A DNA stretch of 64,000 nucleotides, taken from Haberlea rhodopensis. Lineage: Eukaryota > Streptophyta > Magnoliopsida > Lamiales > Gesneriaceae. This document shows, piece by piece, positions 1 to 12,352 of this stretch (within the stretch, counting starts at the first letter, position 1; every line of letters begins with the position of its first letter). Where the stretch lies: positions 868,001 to 932,000 of the forward strand of contig CAJQUN010000003.1 in assembly GCA_907163345.1 (NCBI GenBank), given 5' to 3'. Position numbers and translations under genes: made by a program. The notes beneath the pieces were generated by a model, which worked only from the letters and a program-made list of their open reading frames with translations, was not told the DNA's origin and searched no databases.

Positions 1-255
1 GGAATAGAATGAAGCAATAAACCTCGTAGCTATATTAGACCTACAGTTATTCTACCGACTGTATTTTACTTGAAACTTTTTTAATGGTTGTAACTTAAAA
101 TACAACAACTTCTAACGAATTAACAACGGACTGAAGTTATTTGCTTTGTCTCTTAGCATATGTTTCACGCAAAAATCCACAGCTTAGAAAACAATATTTG
201 CTTTGTCTCTTAGCATAACTCAAAGCATAATGGGGGAATAAGTTTTTTTCCTGAC

Positions 256-2735
256 CTAAAATGGTAGCACCAAGTAGATCTGCATTAAGAAAACACTGAG
301 CCAACTTATCTGTCTTGCTTGGACATCCACCGGGATAAAAATTAATCCACAAATGCAATGAAATACACACAGTTAATAAATGAAAAAGAAGATTGCCACT
401 TGCCCAACATTTTCCAGAAGTTGCGATATGTAAGATTCCCACTTTTCATGCATAGGCTCAAAGATTTCAAAGCTGAACCAATACAAATAAACTATTAGCA
501 CGGCTAAAACAAATCAAAGAAGAAGTGAAAGAAGTCTTAATAACCAATAAGTTATCAATAATTACACTAGTTATGTTATAATTTAGCAGGTGCACGACAT
601 TACATGGCCGGGAGGCCTAGGAAGCAAATTTAATTCTAATTATATCCATGCCAAAGAGAGCCTACTGCTTTTTGTCAGAAGAACAAAAAGACCAAAGTCT
701 CAAATTTCACACAATTAACTATTCTTTTCTTTAACTCCGCCTCCATATTATTCAAGTCGCAGTTGCATAGTTCCAAGAGAATGGAATGCAAACGATGGAC
801 ATTTGCCCTAAAAATGTAGCAGCACATAGAATTAAGGACCGTTGGAGAAAAAAATTAAATTCAAGTCGTATGTAAATTTACATATTATATTAGATATAAA
901 TTATAACTATATACAATTTCCTTACTGAAAGAACTTTCTTGATTTATTTAATTTATTTAAACAATATTATACTGCTAATATGAAAAGATGTCAAAAAAAT
1001 AAAAACAGAAATCTGTCTTCCAATCACAAAACTAATATCCTTCGCTTAAATTTCACTTAAATTTATATAGAAGCCTGTAACAAAACAGGGAAAATTTAGT
1101 AGCAAGGAATTAAAAAATAATAATAATACCAATGGACTCACTTATGGAACTCTTCAGGCAGATCAAAGGTTCCCTTCTTCTTATGCTGCTTCAAGGAAAT
1201 ATGCATTTTGGAGCGCTTTGAAGATTTTTTATTGAAATGAAAGCGTGAATGGTTGGAGATGCCACGTTTTTCAACATAATTATCAAGGAGCATTGTATTC
1301 TCAATTTTCATACTTCTGGATCCCTGAATGTACTTCTGAGCTGAATCTCCATGTTGAAAAAGATCATGCAAGATATGATCGACTGTGGCCTTTCTATCGG
1401 AAATCTGCATATACAAGCAAGTTAAGTAGTGTAAATATAAACTAATATTCTTGTTTTATGAGTTCCGGGATACAGCTTCTACAAAAATCAAATATCACGG
1501 AGATTATTGTGAAGGGTGACCTGATTACAAGATGGTAGCAAGTTTTCATTCACAGAGTGAGAAAGTTCAAAGTATGCTGGCTCATTTACTTCGATATCTG
1601 TAAATTAGGATATACAAAAGTTTTATTATAACATTTCCAAATGCACATGAAGTTACTGTACCAATACAAACAGAAAATCGCCGAATAGAATTATACCTTG
1701 TTTTGAAGTATGACCAGAGAAAGAAATATTGCCTGCAAGCATTAGGAAGGAGTTCAATGAGGAAAGACAAACTCATAGGCGGTGTAAAACTGCAATCTAC
1801 TTGTGTCTTTTGGTATAGCTAATCAATTTTGTCCGGCGTACTATTATAAAGTCGTTAACTAGAATCTAGAAGCAAACGGTCCCTAGAATGTGCTAAATCT
1901 GAAAAATATATCGTCTACAGACTTCGAACAATTCAACAACCGATAATGGAATCTACTAATTATGCAACCAACAAATATTCGTACCAAAAAAAAAACCAAG
2001 ACAAACCTTTTCTTGACGAGAATTTGGAGAAAGGTTTTATAACCACATTTTCTACAGGTCGAGATTCAATGTTAGAAGTAACTGGATTCCTATCTTCAAT
2101 TGGCCTTTTCGTTCTCTTCTGTTGCTGTGCATGAAACTCTTCTTTTGCTTGTGCAAACCTTCGCTCCAGAACTTCCGGATATCTGTGTTTTTCACAATAA
2201 AAAATTGGTAAAGGCCATACTCAATCCATAGACAAAACAATCATCCGGATCCATCACCAAATAAAGAGAGAGATAGGCAAAACTATATTTTCCTTCTTCC
2301 TCCAACAAAACGAGAAGATATAAAAGGAAGAACAAAAAATTGCCATATAGTAGTTCCTGTTTAAGCAATTCGATGTATCCATTAAATTATGGGGAAAAAG
2401 TCCATGTCGAACTAAAACTGCATTAATTATTGAACTTATGGAACATTCACCATCGGTAAAGAAACATCTCCAGCTGCTATTTCTTTAGTAACCCGCATTA
2501 AACCACATTAAGTATTCCAAAAATTTCAAAATCCCATGACTCAATTCATGTCAAGCATCTATAATAAAAAAGTTAAAAAAACTAAAACAGACATGAATCT
2601 CCTCAGGTACACAAATTTTCTAACAATAATGTAAGCCCAACCAGAGACTAACAGAACCAAGAGTTGAAAGGGGATTAAAGAAACTGACTTTTTCTTGTCA
2701 ATGTCAGGAGTATCACTTCTATCAGCCTTCTCCAT
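256..2735 (-). CDS. POP4: Ribonuclease P/MRP protein subunit POP4 (p29)-like, 3' end outside window
   Basis: Seven coding exons can be joined in frame on the minus strand: 2689-2735, 2007-2182, 1697-1732, 1521-1597, 1142-1404, 404-472 and 256-317, giving about 243 codons before the window ends. The ATG at 2733-2735 starts a short acidic/basic N-terminus, followed by an ERRFAQAKEEFHAQQ segment, a central VDHILHDLFQHGDSAQKYIQ block and the LAQCFLNADLLGATIL start of the Rpp29/Pop4 fold, all recalled from plant p29 proteins. The family is a subunit of RNase P and RNase MRP, acting in nuclear tRNA 5' maturation and rRNA processing. Donors and acceptors are GT-AG except the intron between 404-472 and 256-317, which starts GCAAGT. 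The remaining part of the Rpp29 domain (about 50 residues) should lie to the left of base 1. A 5' UTR intron from about 3230 to 2745 is possible but weak. No nonsense changes are seen, so it appears functional. Confidence 0.88.
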
Positions 2736-3480
2736 AATAACCTACACCAAGATACCAACAATAGAAATAATAAGTATCGGACAACGATGACGGGCAAGAC
2801 ATAAAGGACCGGACCCAAAAATTTAAATAACTGGGAGTTTATGGATTTTGAGGCGAAATTACAATTATATGAAAATATAAGATATGAAATTTAAAATTAT
2901 TTTTCATATGGTCGCTTGATTAGGGCATCCCCTTAATTCGTAGAAAATTGACGATTATACCGGAATTCTGTCAGGGTACTTCTCCCTGATACCATAAGCT
3001 TCAGCCTGTCGCCTCTCCCCAACATATTACATGATAAACCGCAATCAGTAACACAAACACGCGCTTATATCAACGATAGAGAACATGTTGGTCCGACATG
3101 AAACGAATACCATCAGAGGTAAAACCTAACTATATAAATATGACAAAAGCACAACACAACGAGACAAATGGAATATGCAAAACATCGGAGCACAAAAGTA
3201 TGGGCAAATACCAAGGGGGTATTCCAATTTGAAGGAGCTTTTAGGCATGGAGGTAGCAATTCGCCTTATTGCGAGTCGGAAAAAAAAAGAGTAAATTTAG
3301 GGCTGGATTCTTCGGCCTCAAACTAGGGTATGTATAAGCTATTCGATTAGAGCTAGGGTTGATTCCGGTTGTCGGTCATTGCCCGTGGATTAGGGATTTA
3401 GGGTTGGACCGTGAGCATCCGAGATCCTTTACATTCCGACAGATCCTGGAATTTTAACAAGTTCAAAGTTCAAATCGTTT
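2736..3480 (-). promoter_or_regulatory. Presumed 5' UTR and promoter of the POP4-like gene
   Basis: The stretch upstream of the ATG has no coding potential. On the minus strand a plausible acceptor (TGTAG) sits 10 bases before the ATG near 2745, and a plausible donor lies near 3220, so the 5' UTR may be split. No clear TATA box was identified. This assignment rests only on position relative to the first coding exon. Confidence 0.4.
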
Positions 3481-5469
3481 AGACTATATTCAAATTAATT
3501 TTTTTCTTATAACAAAATCATTATAAGCATTATTACGTAAGAGGAGCACAAGTCATTCTGTAAGACGAGCTCACAAGCATTAAAGAGATCAATTTATAAG
3601 TACTTTGTTAACAGATTCAAGTTTTTTCCGACTGAAAATCCAATTACATCCGTGGGACCGCTATTTTGAAAATCGGATGGGATCGATTCAATGGATGATA
3701 AGTTGGTCCGATCTAGTTGACACTCTGCAACCATCATACTAAATAACCGATGGAAATCGGATTGAACCGATAAAAAACCGGTTCAACTGTTGAATCGGTA
3801 GACCGGTAAATCAGCCGGTTCCTTCATTTTTTTTTCTTTCTGTGAAAATTTTAATTTTTTTATTGAACTAATTACAAAACAATATTTTATGTATGTCTTA
3901 TCAAAAAATACATATAACTTCATAAATGTGTCCTGTATATATATAACTATGTTTGGTTTCTCATAAATTATAAAAGATTTGAATCATTTAATAATTTTTT
4001 GAATATTTTCTTATGCTTTTAGGACATCGTTTTTTTTATATTACTTATTATTTTTTAGATGTTTTATTATTTTTCTTTTCTGTTAGACATTTGATTTGAT
4101 TTGATTTTTGAATTTGGGTATGTTAAGTGATGTGCTTCGAAAATCACCATTTTCATCTCTTCAAAACCACACTTCATCGTTTATTAAAAAAAATAAACCC
4201 ACACTTCATCACAAGCACCTACAACATCCCAACATCATTCACAATAACCTTTAATCAAATCACAATAACAAGTATTAAATCACATAACACACCATTTTTG
4301 GACCAAAGAACAATAACCACTAAACCCAACAATCATCATACTTTGAAATATAAAATACCAAGAACAAGCTCATATATCTTCTCCAAATTCAACTAAAAAC
4401 ACCTCTAAAGTATAAAAATAAACTTACCCCAAGTATATCTTATTAATTTCAAGCTTGAATCGAAGAAAAACCACTTCTTTTGTACAAAGAGAAAAAGAGG
4501 CGTGAAGAAGATGGAATGATCAAATGTGGTTGTCATCTTGTGCATTCAACTAGGTAAGCATGGTAAGTTTTTCATTTTTTGTACATTAGTCCTCACACCA
4601 TAAGTTAAATGCATAATTACCCTCAAAATCAATTTTTACCGAATTTCAACCATACTCGATTTATCCGATTCCAGCCTCAAATTCATTTTACCATTAATTC
4701 AAGTATTTACATAACATTAAAGCCAATCATCATAATTCTGATGTACGAGCAATATTATAATATTTGTGTTTATGCTTAAGTAAGTAAACTAAAGTATGAT
4801 GCTTATGGAGTAAAGGACGAGTAATTGTTATGTACCGTTGTTATGACATGTGAGGTGTATTATGTACCGCTGTTATGACAAGCGATGAGTATATATGATG
4901 ACATTATAACAAGTGATGGGTATTATGTATCGTTGTTATAACAAGGTATATGTATTATGGATTGCTGTTATAATTAGTTGAGTCTTATTGTACCGCTGTT
5001 TATATCAAGCGATGTGTATATCGATATGTGATTTGATATATATATTATTTTCTGAGTAATATGGAATTACGAGGACATGGACAATTCAAATGATCATGTG
5101 TGGATCCAATGTTTATATTAAGTGTTTTTCATCTAACTTTTTAAGTATGTAATTGTATTCATTATAATTATGAATATTACTGGTGTGCTTACTGTGTTTG
5201 AACTGTCTTGTAGAAACAGTTGGCGTGTTTAGATTTTTGGAGAACATGAGGAGATAGAGTTGGCATGGTTGGAAGAGTACCAACAAAATTTTGAGTTGAT
5301 AGTCATGACTAGGAATATAGTGAATATTTGGTCATGTTTTGGTGGGTCATGTGTATTGTACAAAAATGTATAATGAATTCTTCTAATACTAGTACTACTG
5401 ACATGAAACATTCCTTTGAAATATGTAATCACTTGGTAGTATGTGCAAGTGTATTGAAGTTTTTAGTTG
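3481..5469. other. AT-rich intergenic DNA with LTR-like repeat remnants
   Basis: No gene is seen. At 3640-3820 there is an AACCGG/CCGGTT-rich patch that resembles the subterminal regions of small DNA transposons, without findable ends. From about 4100 an AC-rich stretch with a spurious open frame is followed by a short degenerate array (4800-5040) and then by sequence (5180-5260) resembling the downstream part of a gypsy LTR. The same tract resumes after the copia insertion at 19987. Confidence 0.45.
4800..5040. repeat. Degenerate short tandem repeats around 'taccgctgttatgacaagcg'
   Basis: Five to six imperfect units of about 35-55 bases recur, each with a taccg(c/t)tgttatgaca core and a following (a)gcgatg(a/g)gtat. 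Similar units in the opposite orientation occur at 21330-21450 and 22840-23040, which suggests a shared LTR family, but the copies are too diverged to set boundaries. Confidence 0.55.
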
Positions 5470-5474
5470 GAGGA

Positions 5475-6975
5475 TGTAAGTAATCCATCATGCATAGCAA
5501 CGCAGCGGAATAAAATATTTATGGATTACAAGACACCGGATCTATACATAGGTGTTCATATCGGATAAAGGATCAAAAGTCTCACCCTTGTAGCGTGTTT
5601 GAGCAGATTCCAAGGAGCAGCACCACGTCCAACGCCTCCTTCGAGTCACTAGCAAAACTTATCAAGTTTTTGCCTCAGCGGTATCCACGATCAAATCGGG
5701 TGAAGGGATAGTCTAAGAACAAGTTGCTAGACTAGTTCTTAGACCGGAACAAGAAGCACACTCGATTCACATCGAATAATCGTCGGAATCCTCACAAGAA
5801 TCTCTTCGGCTATTAAGAGAAAAATCGAGAGCTCCTTGGAGATTGATGGAGGCGGCTGAATGCTTATGTGTAGGTTGGAATGATTTGAATCATTGTCTAA
5901 CAATTAATTATATTAAAGTTATTAAAGGGGCTTAATTAAGTTCAAGACTTTCTCAAAGTCTTATGGGCCCAAACCCATTATTTAATTAAAACCTTTTAAT
6001 CACTTAATTGAGACTCTTCTTAATTAATTAATTCATCCAATGAATTTAATTTCCCTTCTCGATTTAATCTTTTGTGCGACCCGATAGGATCTTGTAATGT
6101 TGGCAGTGACATAAAATCTCATTTTATGTATCAAGCAATGAGCGGTATCTAGCAACACATCAATGCTACCCAAATTACAAGAATGTCAATGACTCGACAT
6201 AACCTAGGAACTTGTGATAATTTTATCATGTAACTTAATCCCTTTGTCCTTTGTGTTTAGATTGAACACGAGTCATGGAATAGTCATACTCGTATATTCA
6301 TTCTTTATTTCTTGATCCCCAAGTAGAACTAGAATAAACGAATAAGCTCGATATCTCATATCGACTCATTCGAGCATGGCCATGCATTTTAGTTCTCACT
6401 TGATCAAGGGCCAAACACATCTCCTGTTATATAGGAGGGACAAATCCTATCTCGATCAGTCAACATCCCTCTACATAATTCGTAGTGTATCCAATAGTCG
6501 CCTTTATAGTTTACCCTGTTACATGTAAAGTTTGACAATATCAAGATATATAACTCCTTATGTTGGGATCTCTGATGATCACAAGTCGTAAGGATTACAT
6601 ACATTATTATCACTATGAGAATTGCATATGACAATCATATAACTATCCACGTTGCATTCTCATGGTGGGTATGTCCAGTACATCGTTCTCTAACATGTAC
6701 CCATGTGTTGATTTGATATCTCATATCAATGAACAATTCATCAATCAATACATACTAGTCTCTATGTATTATCATTATCCTGATTCATGATAATACTTGA
6801 CCAGGGACAATGTTTAAGAATAATACAATATTATTCTAAGGACATTAACATATATATTAATTCACATTGCACAGTTAAACGAATAATATATAATAATGAA
6901 TTGCCATTCATAAAATCATAAACATTGTATGTCAAAACAATCATCTAATGACTTGTCTTAGGGCATATCCCAACA
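5475..6975 (-). repeat. 3' LTR of the copia element
   Basis: This 1501-base repeat matches 18463-19986. On the minus strand it begins TGTTGGGATATGCCC, immediately after the polypurine tract at 6976-6990. It contains no gene; the small open frame inside it is also present in the other LTR and is not coding. Confidence 0.95.
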
Positions 6976-6990
6976 AAACTCCCACTTGCA
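6976..6990 (-). promoter_or_regulatory. Polypurine tract of the copia element
   Basis: Read on the minus strand, a CAAGTGGGAGTTT tract lies directly between the pol stop codon (6991-6993) and the 3' LTR. This GTGGGAG form is characteristic of Tnt1-like copia elements and primes plus-strand DNA synthesis. Confidence 0.85.
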
Positions 6991-9790
6991 CTAAGACCAC
7001 TCAGACATATACCTAATGCCTAGAGATCTAGTATGGCGATCATGCTTCTGCTGTGACAGTGGCTTCGTCAATGGGTCAGATACGTTATCATCTGTTGGTA
7101 CTTTGCATATTTTAACATCTCCCATTTCAACGATTTCTCGAATGAAATGGAAACGCCTAAGTATGTGCTTGGATCTTTGGTGAGATCTAGGTTCCTTAGC
7201 CAATGCGATCGCTCCATTGTTGTCACAATAGAGTTCTATCGGATCTTTAATGCTAGGCACCACTTCAAGTTCAGAAATGAACTTCCTAATCCAAATAGCT
7301 TCCTTTGCTGCATCCGAGGCAGCAATATACTCAGCTTCTGTTGTAGAATCGGCTACTGTCTCTTGCTTTCAACTCTTCCAGCTCACAGCACCTCCATTTA
7401 GGCAATAAACATATCCAGATTGCGATCGAAAATCATCTTTGTCGGTTTGGAAGCTTGCATCAGTGTAACCCATTACATTGAGCTCTTCCTCACCTCCATA
7501 AATCAAGAATGTATCCTTAGTTCTTCTCAAGTACTTCAGGATATTCTTGACAGCAATCCAGTGACCTTCACCTGGATCAACTTGATATCTGCTCGTCATG
7601 CTCAAAGCATACGATACATCGGGACGAGTACATATCATGGCATACATGATAGATCCAATAGCTGACGCATATGGAATCTTACTCATGCGTTGTCTCTCAT
7701 CTGGTGTTGAAGGACACTGTTCCTTCGAGAGATAAATTCCATGTGTCATAGGCACGAATCCTTTCTTTAATTCTTGCATGCTAAACCGTTTTAGCACTTT
7801 GTCTATGTATGTACTTTGACTTAGGCCAAGAAGCCTTCTTGATCTATCTCTATAGATCTTGATTCCTAGTACATAGGTGGCTTCTCCCAAGTCTTTCATC
7901 AAAAAGCAGTTCCCTAGCCAAATCTTTACAGATTGTAAGGCAGGGATATCATTCCCAATGAGAAGTATGTCATCTACATACAACACTAGGAAAATGATTA
8001 TGCTCCCGCTGACCTTCTTGTAGACACAAAGTTCATCTACGTTTTTGATAAAACCAAACTCTTTGATTGCATCATCAAAACGAAGATTCCAACTCCGAGA
8101 AGCTTGCTTCAATCCATAAATGGATCGTTGTAGCTTGCATATCTCTCCAGCATCCTTTGGATCGACAAAACCCTCGGGCTGTGTCATGTACACATCCTCG
8201 AGCAGATTTCCATTAAGGAAAGCTGTTTTGACATCCATCTGCCAGATTTCATAATCATGAACTGCAGCTATTGCAAGTAAGATCCTTATGGATTTAACCA
8301 TGGCCACTGGTGAAAAGGTTTCATCATAGTCAATACCATGAATTTGTTTGAATCCTTTTGCAACCAGCCGACCTTTATAGGTTTGTACATTACCATCCAT
8401 ATCAGTCTTTTTCTTGAAAATCCATTTGCACCCTATGGGTCGTACCCCTTCAGGTGGATCAACCAAAGTCCATACTTGGTTTGCATACATAGATTCCATC
8501 TCAGATTTCATGGCCTCTTGCCATTTCTCAGAATCAGTGCCCATTATAGCTTGTTGATAAGATGACGGCTCATCCTCATCAATAAGTAGTAAGTCACCTT
8601 GTTGAGTCACAAGAAATCCATATCTCTGTGGCTCCCGGTGTTCTCTTACAGACCTACACTGGGCTTGTGTCTCATGAGCAGGTACTTCTTCCACAACAGC
8701 TTGCGGTGCCTGCTCTGTTTCCATCTCAATCTCAGGTTCAGTGTTTACTTGTGGTTGAACTTCACTAAGTTCTATTTTTCTCCCACTGGTTTTTCTAGAA
8801 ATAAATTCTCTTTCAAGAAATACACCAGTCCGAGCAACAACTACTTTGTTCTCGGTGGGATAATAGAAATAGTATCCTTTCGTTTCCTTAGGATACCCCA
8901 CAAATAAACACTTATCAGATTTGGGTCCAAGTTTGTTAGTGGCGTGACGCCTAACGAAAGCCTCACAACCCCAAATCTTCATAAAAGACATACTAGGACG
9001 CTTCCCAGTATCTCATATGGTGTCTTTTCCACTGATTTAGATGGAACACGGTTCAGTAAGAAAATCGTTGTTTCTAGAGCGTGTCCCCAAAAATGATATC
9101 TGAAGATCTGCATGACTCATCATTGATCTAACCATGTCTAACAAGGTTTGATTTCTCCTCTCGGATACACCATTCCATTGTGGAGTATACGGAGGAGTGA
9201 GTTGTGGGACTATCCCATACTCCTTTAGATAGTCATGAAACTCTTGACTTAAGTATTCACCTCCTCGATCTGATCGAAGGATTTTAATACTCTTGCCATG
9301 TTGGTTTTGTACTTCATTCTTGAAATCTTTGAACTTTTCAAAGGTTTCATGCTTATGCTTCATTAGGTACACATACCCATATCTACTGAGGTCATCAATA
9401 AATGTAACGAAGTATTGAAAACCACCTCTAGCTTGTGTACTTATTGGTCCACATACATCACTATGTATTAGTCCCAATAAAACATTTGCCCTTTCAACAT
9501 GTCCCTTGAAAGGGGCTTTAGTCATCTTGCCCATTAAACAAGATTCGCATGTTTCATATGATTCAAAATCAAATGAATCTAATACTCCATCCTTATGAAG
9601 TTTAGATATGCGGTTCTCGTTTATGTGGCCCAAGCGACAATGCCAGAGATAAGTCGGATTACAATCATTATTTTTAATCCTTTTAGTACTTATGTTATAG
9701 ATAGGCATATCAAGATTTAATAAATAAAGACCATTCACCATTTGTGCACTAGCATAAAACATATCATTTAAATAAATAGAACAACAGCTG
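6991..9790 (-). pseudogene. Copia pol remnant: integrase, reverse transcriptase, RNase H
   Basis: Reading down the minus strand from the nested-insertion edge, the frame holds the GAG-pre-integrase zinc motif (WHCRLGH...CESCLMGK), an integrase core with D...D...ERRN spacing (RSDRGGEY, NGVSERRNQT), the reverse transcriptase with MDVKTAFLNG and YVDDILLIGND, and RNase H ending at the tag at 6991-6993. Three lesions are visible: two compensating 1-nt indels near 9070 and 9005 between integrase and reverse transcriptase, and a TGA at 7369-7371 inside RNase H (after VSWKS). The upstream part of the same gene is at 15682-16845. This is a copy of a Tnt1-type polyprotein gene that can no longer make a full product. 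Confidence 0.93.
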
Positions 9791-11637
9791 TGTTGGAATC
9801 GAAGAGGGGGGTGAATGAGATTCATTGGCTACTTTAGCGTTTTAAAATGAGTTTGCAAAACTAAAAGAGTTTGCGCTTGCGGAAGGCTTAAGTCAATCGA
9901 TAAATAAAATAAAATAAGAAGTAAACAAATAAATAAATACATAAAGAAATAAAGTGGTAAATGACAAGGATATTTGTTATAGAAGTTCGGCGATGAATCG
10001 CCTACGTCTCCTCTTCCCGGTTAGATAACCTCCAACCGAGGTTCCACTAGAATAAATGATCTTGGCCTTGAGGGCTCCAAGTTAGCCACAACCCAACTCT
10101 TCCCGAGTTTACAAAGCTCTTCCCGAGCACAATACCCTTCACGACTATACAAAGCTCTTCACGAGCTACCAACACTCTTCACGAGTCTTCTTGGCCTTAA
10201 GGGCTCCAAGGATAGCCACACATTTGCACAAACTAGACTTGTTGATGACTTTACAATTTTCCAACTTGCTTTGGTGTTGGAGGACCTTTACAATAAATCA
10301 AATCAAAAACACCTTCACGGTGTACTCACATGAAGACAACAAGACTCTATCAAATGAAAACAATTACAAGCTCCAATACAACAACAATGTATGGAGATTG
10401 CAAAGCAATAATAAATTTGAATTAGCAAAGCTTGTAGAAGTTTGTAGGCTTGTTTCTTGTCTTCAAAATGCTCCAAAGCATCCATATTTATAGTGTAGGA
10501 GGCCCCCTAGGCTCCTACTAGCCGTTGTTAAACATAAGGCTGAAATCACTCATCGATCGCCTCGGACATCGCCTCGGACATCGCCTCAGGCGATCTCCAT
10601 CGCCACCCTTTAACGGTCAAATCTGGCCCAGATCGCCTCGGGCGATCTCCCATCGCCTGGGGCGATCATCAATGATAAACAAGGCCGTAGGTAAAGTTCT
10701 GGATCGCCTCGGGCGTTCCGTGCATCTCCTGGGGCGATCGCCCTCAAAAAAATGGCCTAGGAAGCATTCTGGATCGCCTGGGGCGAGCTTGACCATCGCC
10801 TGGGGCGATCTAATCGCCAGCGTGCACACCATGCCATCGCTTCAGTCGATGGTGCGCAACATGGCTCGGATCGCCTCAAACTATGGCTCGGATCGCCTCA
10901 TACTATCTCCCAGATTTCAACACTCTCAAACCTTTTACTTTTCGACCATCTTAAGCTCGTTTCTGGGAAAGGTGGTAAACATGAAAGTTGTAGCCCTTCC
11001 TCTTATCTAGGTGTGGACAAAATGTCATTGCATGTCATTAATGTATGAAGAAGTTATGCCCAAAATGCTACAGTCGCTCAAACCTTGCTACAATCTGCAC
11101 TTGTTATGACTTCCATGACATATTGCTCCATGATGCAATCCGAATTGGACTGAGATGTTTGAATATGAAATCTAGCATATTGAGTTGGCTTTCCAACCTC
11201 TTTAGATTCACATTGTTCGGAGCATCGATCCAAGAGATATAATCAAAACATTGCACTACGCTCCAATTGGCTTCTAAACGAATTTGCCCACCAACGGACC
11301 ATTGGTTTGTGGGTCTTCATCCCATCATAAGAAATTGTTCCAACATCATTCCACACATGTTGAACACTTAAATTGGTTGTTCATAGATGTCATTCCTTCT
11401 CGTCCAAGCTCAATAGATTCCTTGATAAAAATCACCGCTTGTCCTATGAACTCGCATATGTTATTGTATAACTTGGGTTCTCTTCCATTGGTCTTCCCAA
11501 CCAATTTATCAATATAACCATGTACACTAAGTAGACATATTAGTACAACAAATGCAAGTTTTGTTGATCATCAAAACCCATAAATAATTCGGAGATAAAT
11601 TAAGAATTAAACACAACCATGTGTTTAAGGCTCAACA
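9791..11637 (-). repeat. 3' LTR of the gag-only element
   Basis: It matches 14039-15681 with about 30 substitutions and a 200-base segment (about 10394-10600) missing from the other copy. It contains an array of short palindromic units (10550-10905) described separately. Confidence 0.93.
10550..10905. repeat. Array of ATCGCC(T)GGGGCGAT-type palindromic units in the LTR
   Basis: About a dozen occurrences of gatcgcct and its partner gggcgatc are packed here, many paired as near-perfect palindromes such as gatcgcctcgggcgatc. A shorter version is kept in the other LTR at 14673-14945. The long open frames through this region on both strands are a by-product of the repeat. Confidence 0.85.
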
Positions 11638-12352
11638 ATCTCCCCCTTTTTGATGATCACAAAACTTGATAAACTTGAATATGTAATATGCATGAAATGT
11701 GAGTAAACAAGACTCCCCCTTAACAATTGCATAGCACATACAAGATTAAACCAAGTAATGCATAAAACAAACAACTCTCTTCCACAAACCATGCATACAA
11801 AAGCTCTCCCCCTCAAACCATGCATGTATAAAGCTTCAAGTTTATCACAAAATTCTCCCCCTTTTTGTGATAATCAAAAAGCACAAAATTCAAATAATCA
11901 CAAGTATATGTTGACACAAAGTCATATTTTAACACTTTACCACATGTTCCTCATCAAGTATGTAATCGCCATAATAAGCATAAGATAAGATCATTTAGAG
12001 AAAGACAAACATGCGTTTAAGGCAATCAACAATGAATTCTAAATTTTGCAAAGTGTTCATATGTTCTACCAAGAGTTCATGCACCTATGCCAAAAAAGAT
12101 AATTCTCAAGCATCATTAGATAAGTTTGTTAAAACATATAATAACACATTTCCACATAGCAAATTCAAATTTGAATACATGGCATGTCAAGTTACTTACT
12201 ATAAAAAGATAAGCATACATCATGCATTAAACAATTATGCTAAGGGGTTATGCATTTTACTCCAATGAATATTGAGTTTCATAATTTATTGGTCACAATT
12301 AATTTGTGCCAATTAAATTTTGAATTGCTCTTATAACATGTAAAAATAAAGT
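11638..12352 (-). other. 3' non-coding region with multiple Sirevirus-type polypurine tracts
   Basis: No ORF is supported. Pyrimidine blocks on the plus strand at 11639-11653, 11711-11719, 11799-11810 and 11853-11867 (ctcccccttttt or shorter) read as purine tracts on the minus strand. The one nearest the LTR is the presumed plus-strand primer; multiple upstream copies are typical of Sireviruses. Confidence 0.75.

Noticed and set aside
4127..4396. 89-codon AC-rich plus-strand frame
   Set aside because: Threonine/asparagine/proline-rich composition follows from low-complexity AC-rich DNA; no motif.
10525..11010. 161-codon plus-strand frame and its copy at 14370-15092
   Set aside because: Both lie in LTRs, opposite to gag, run through palindromic units and differ by frame-breaking changes between the two LTRs.
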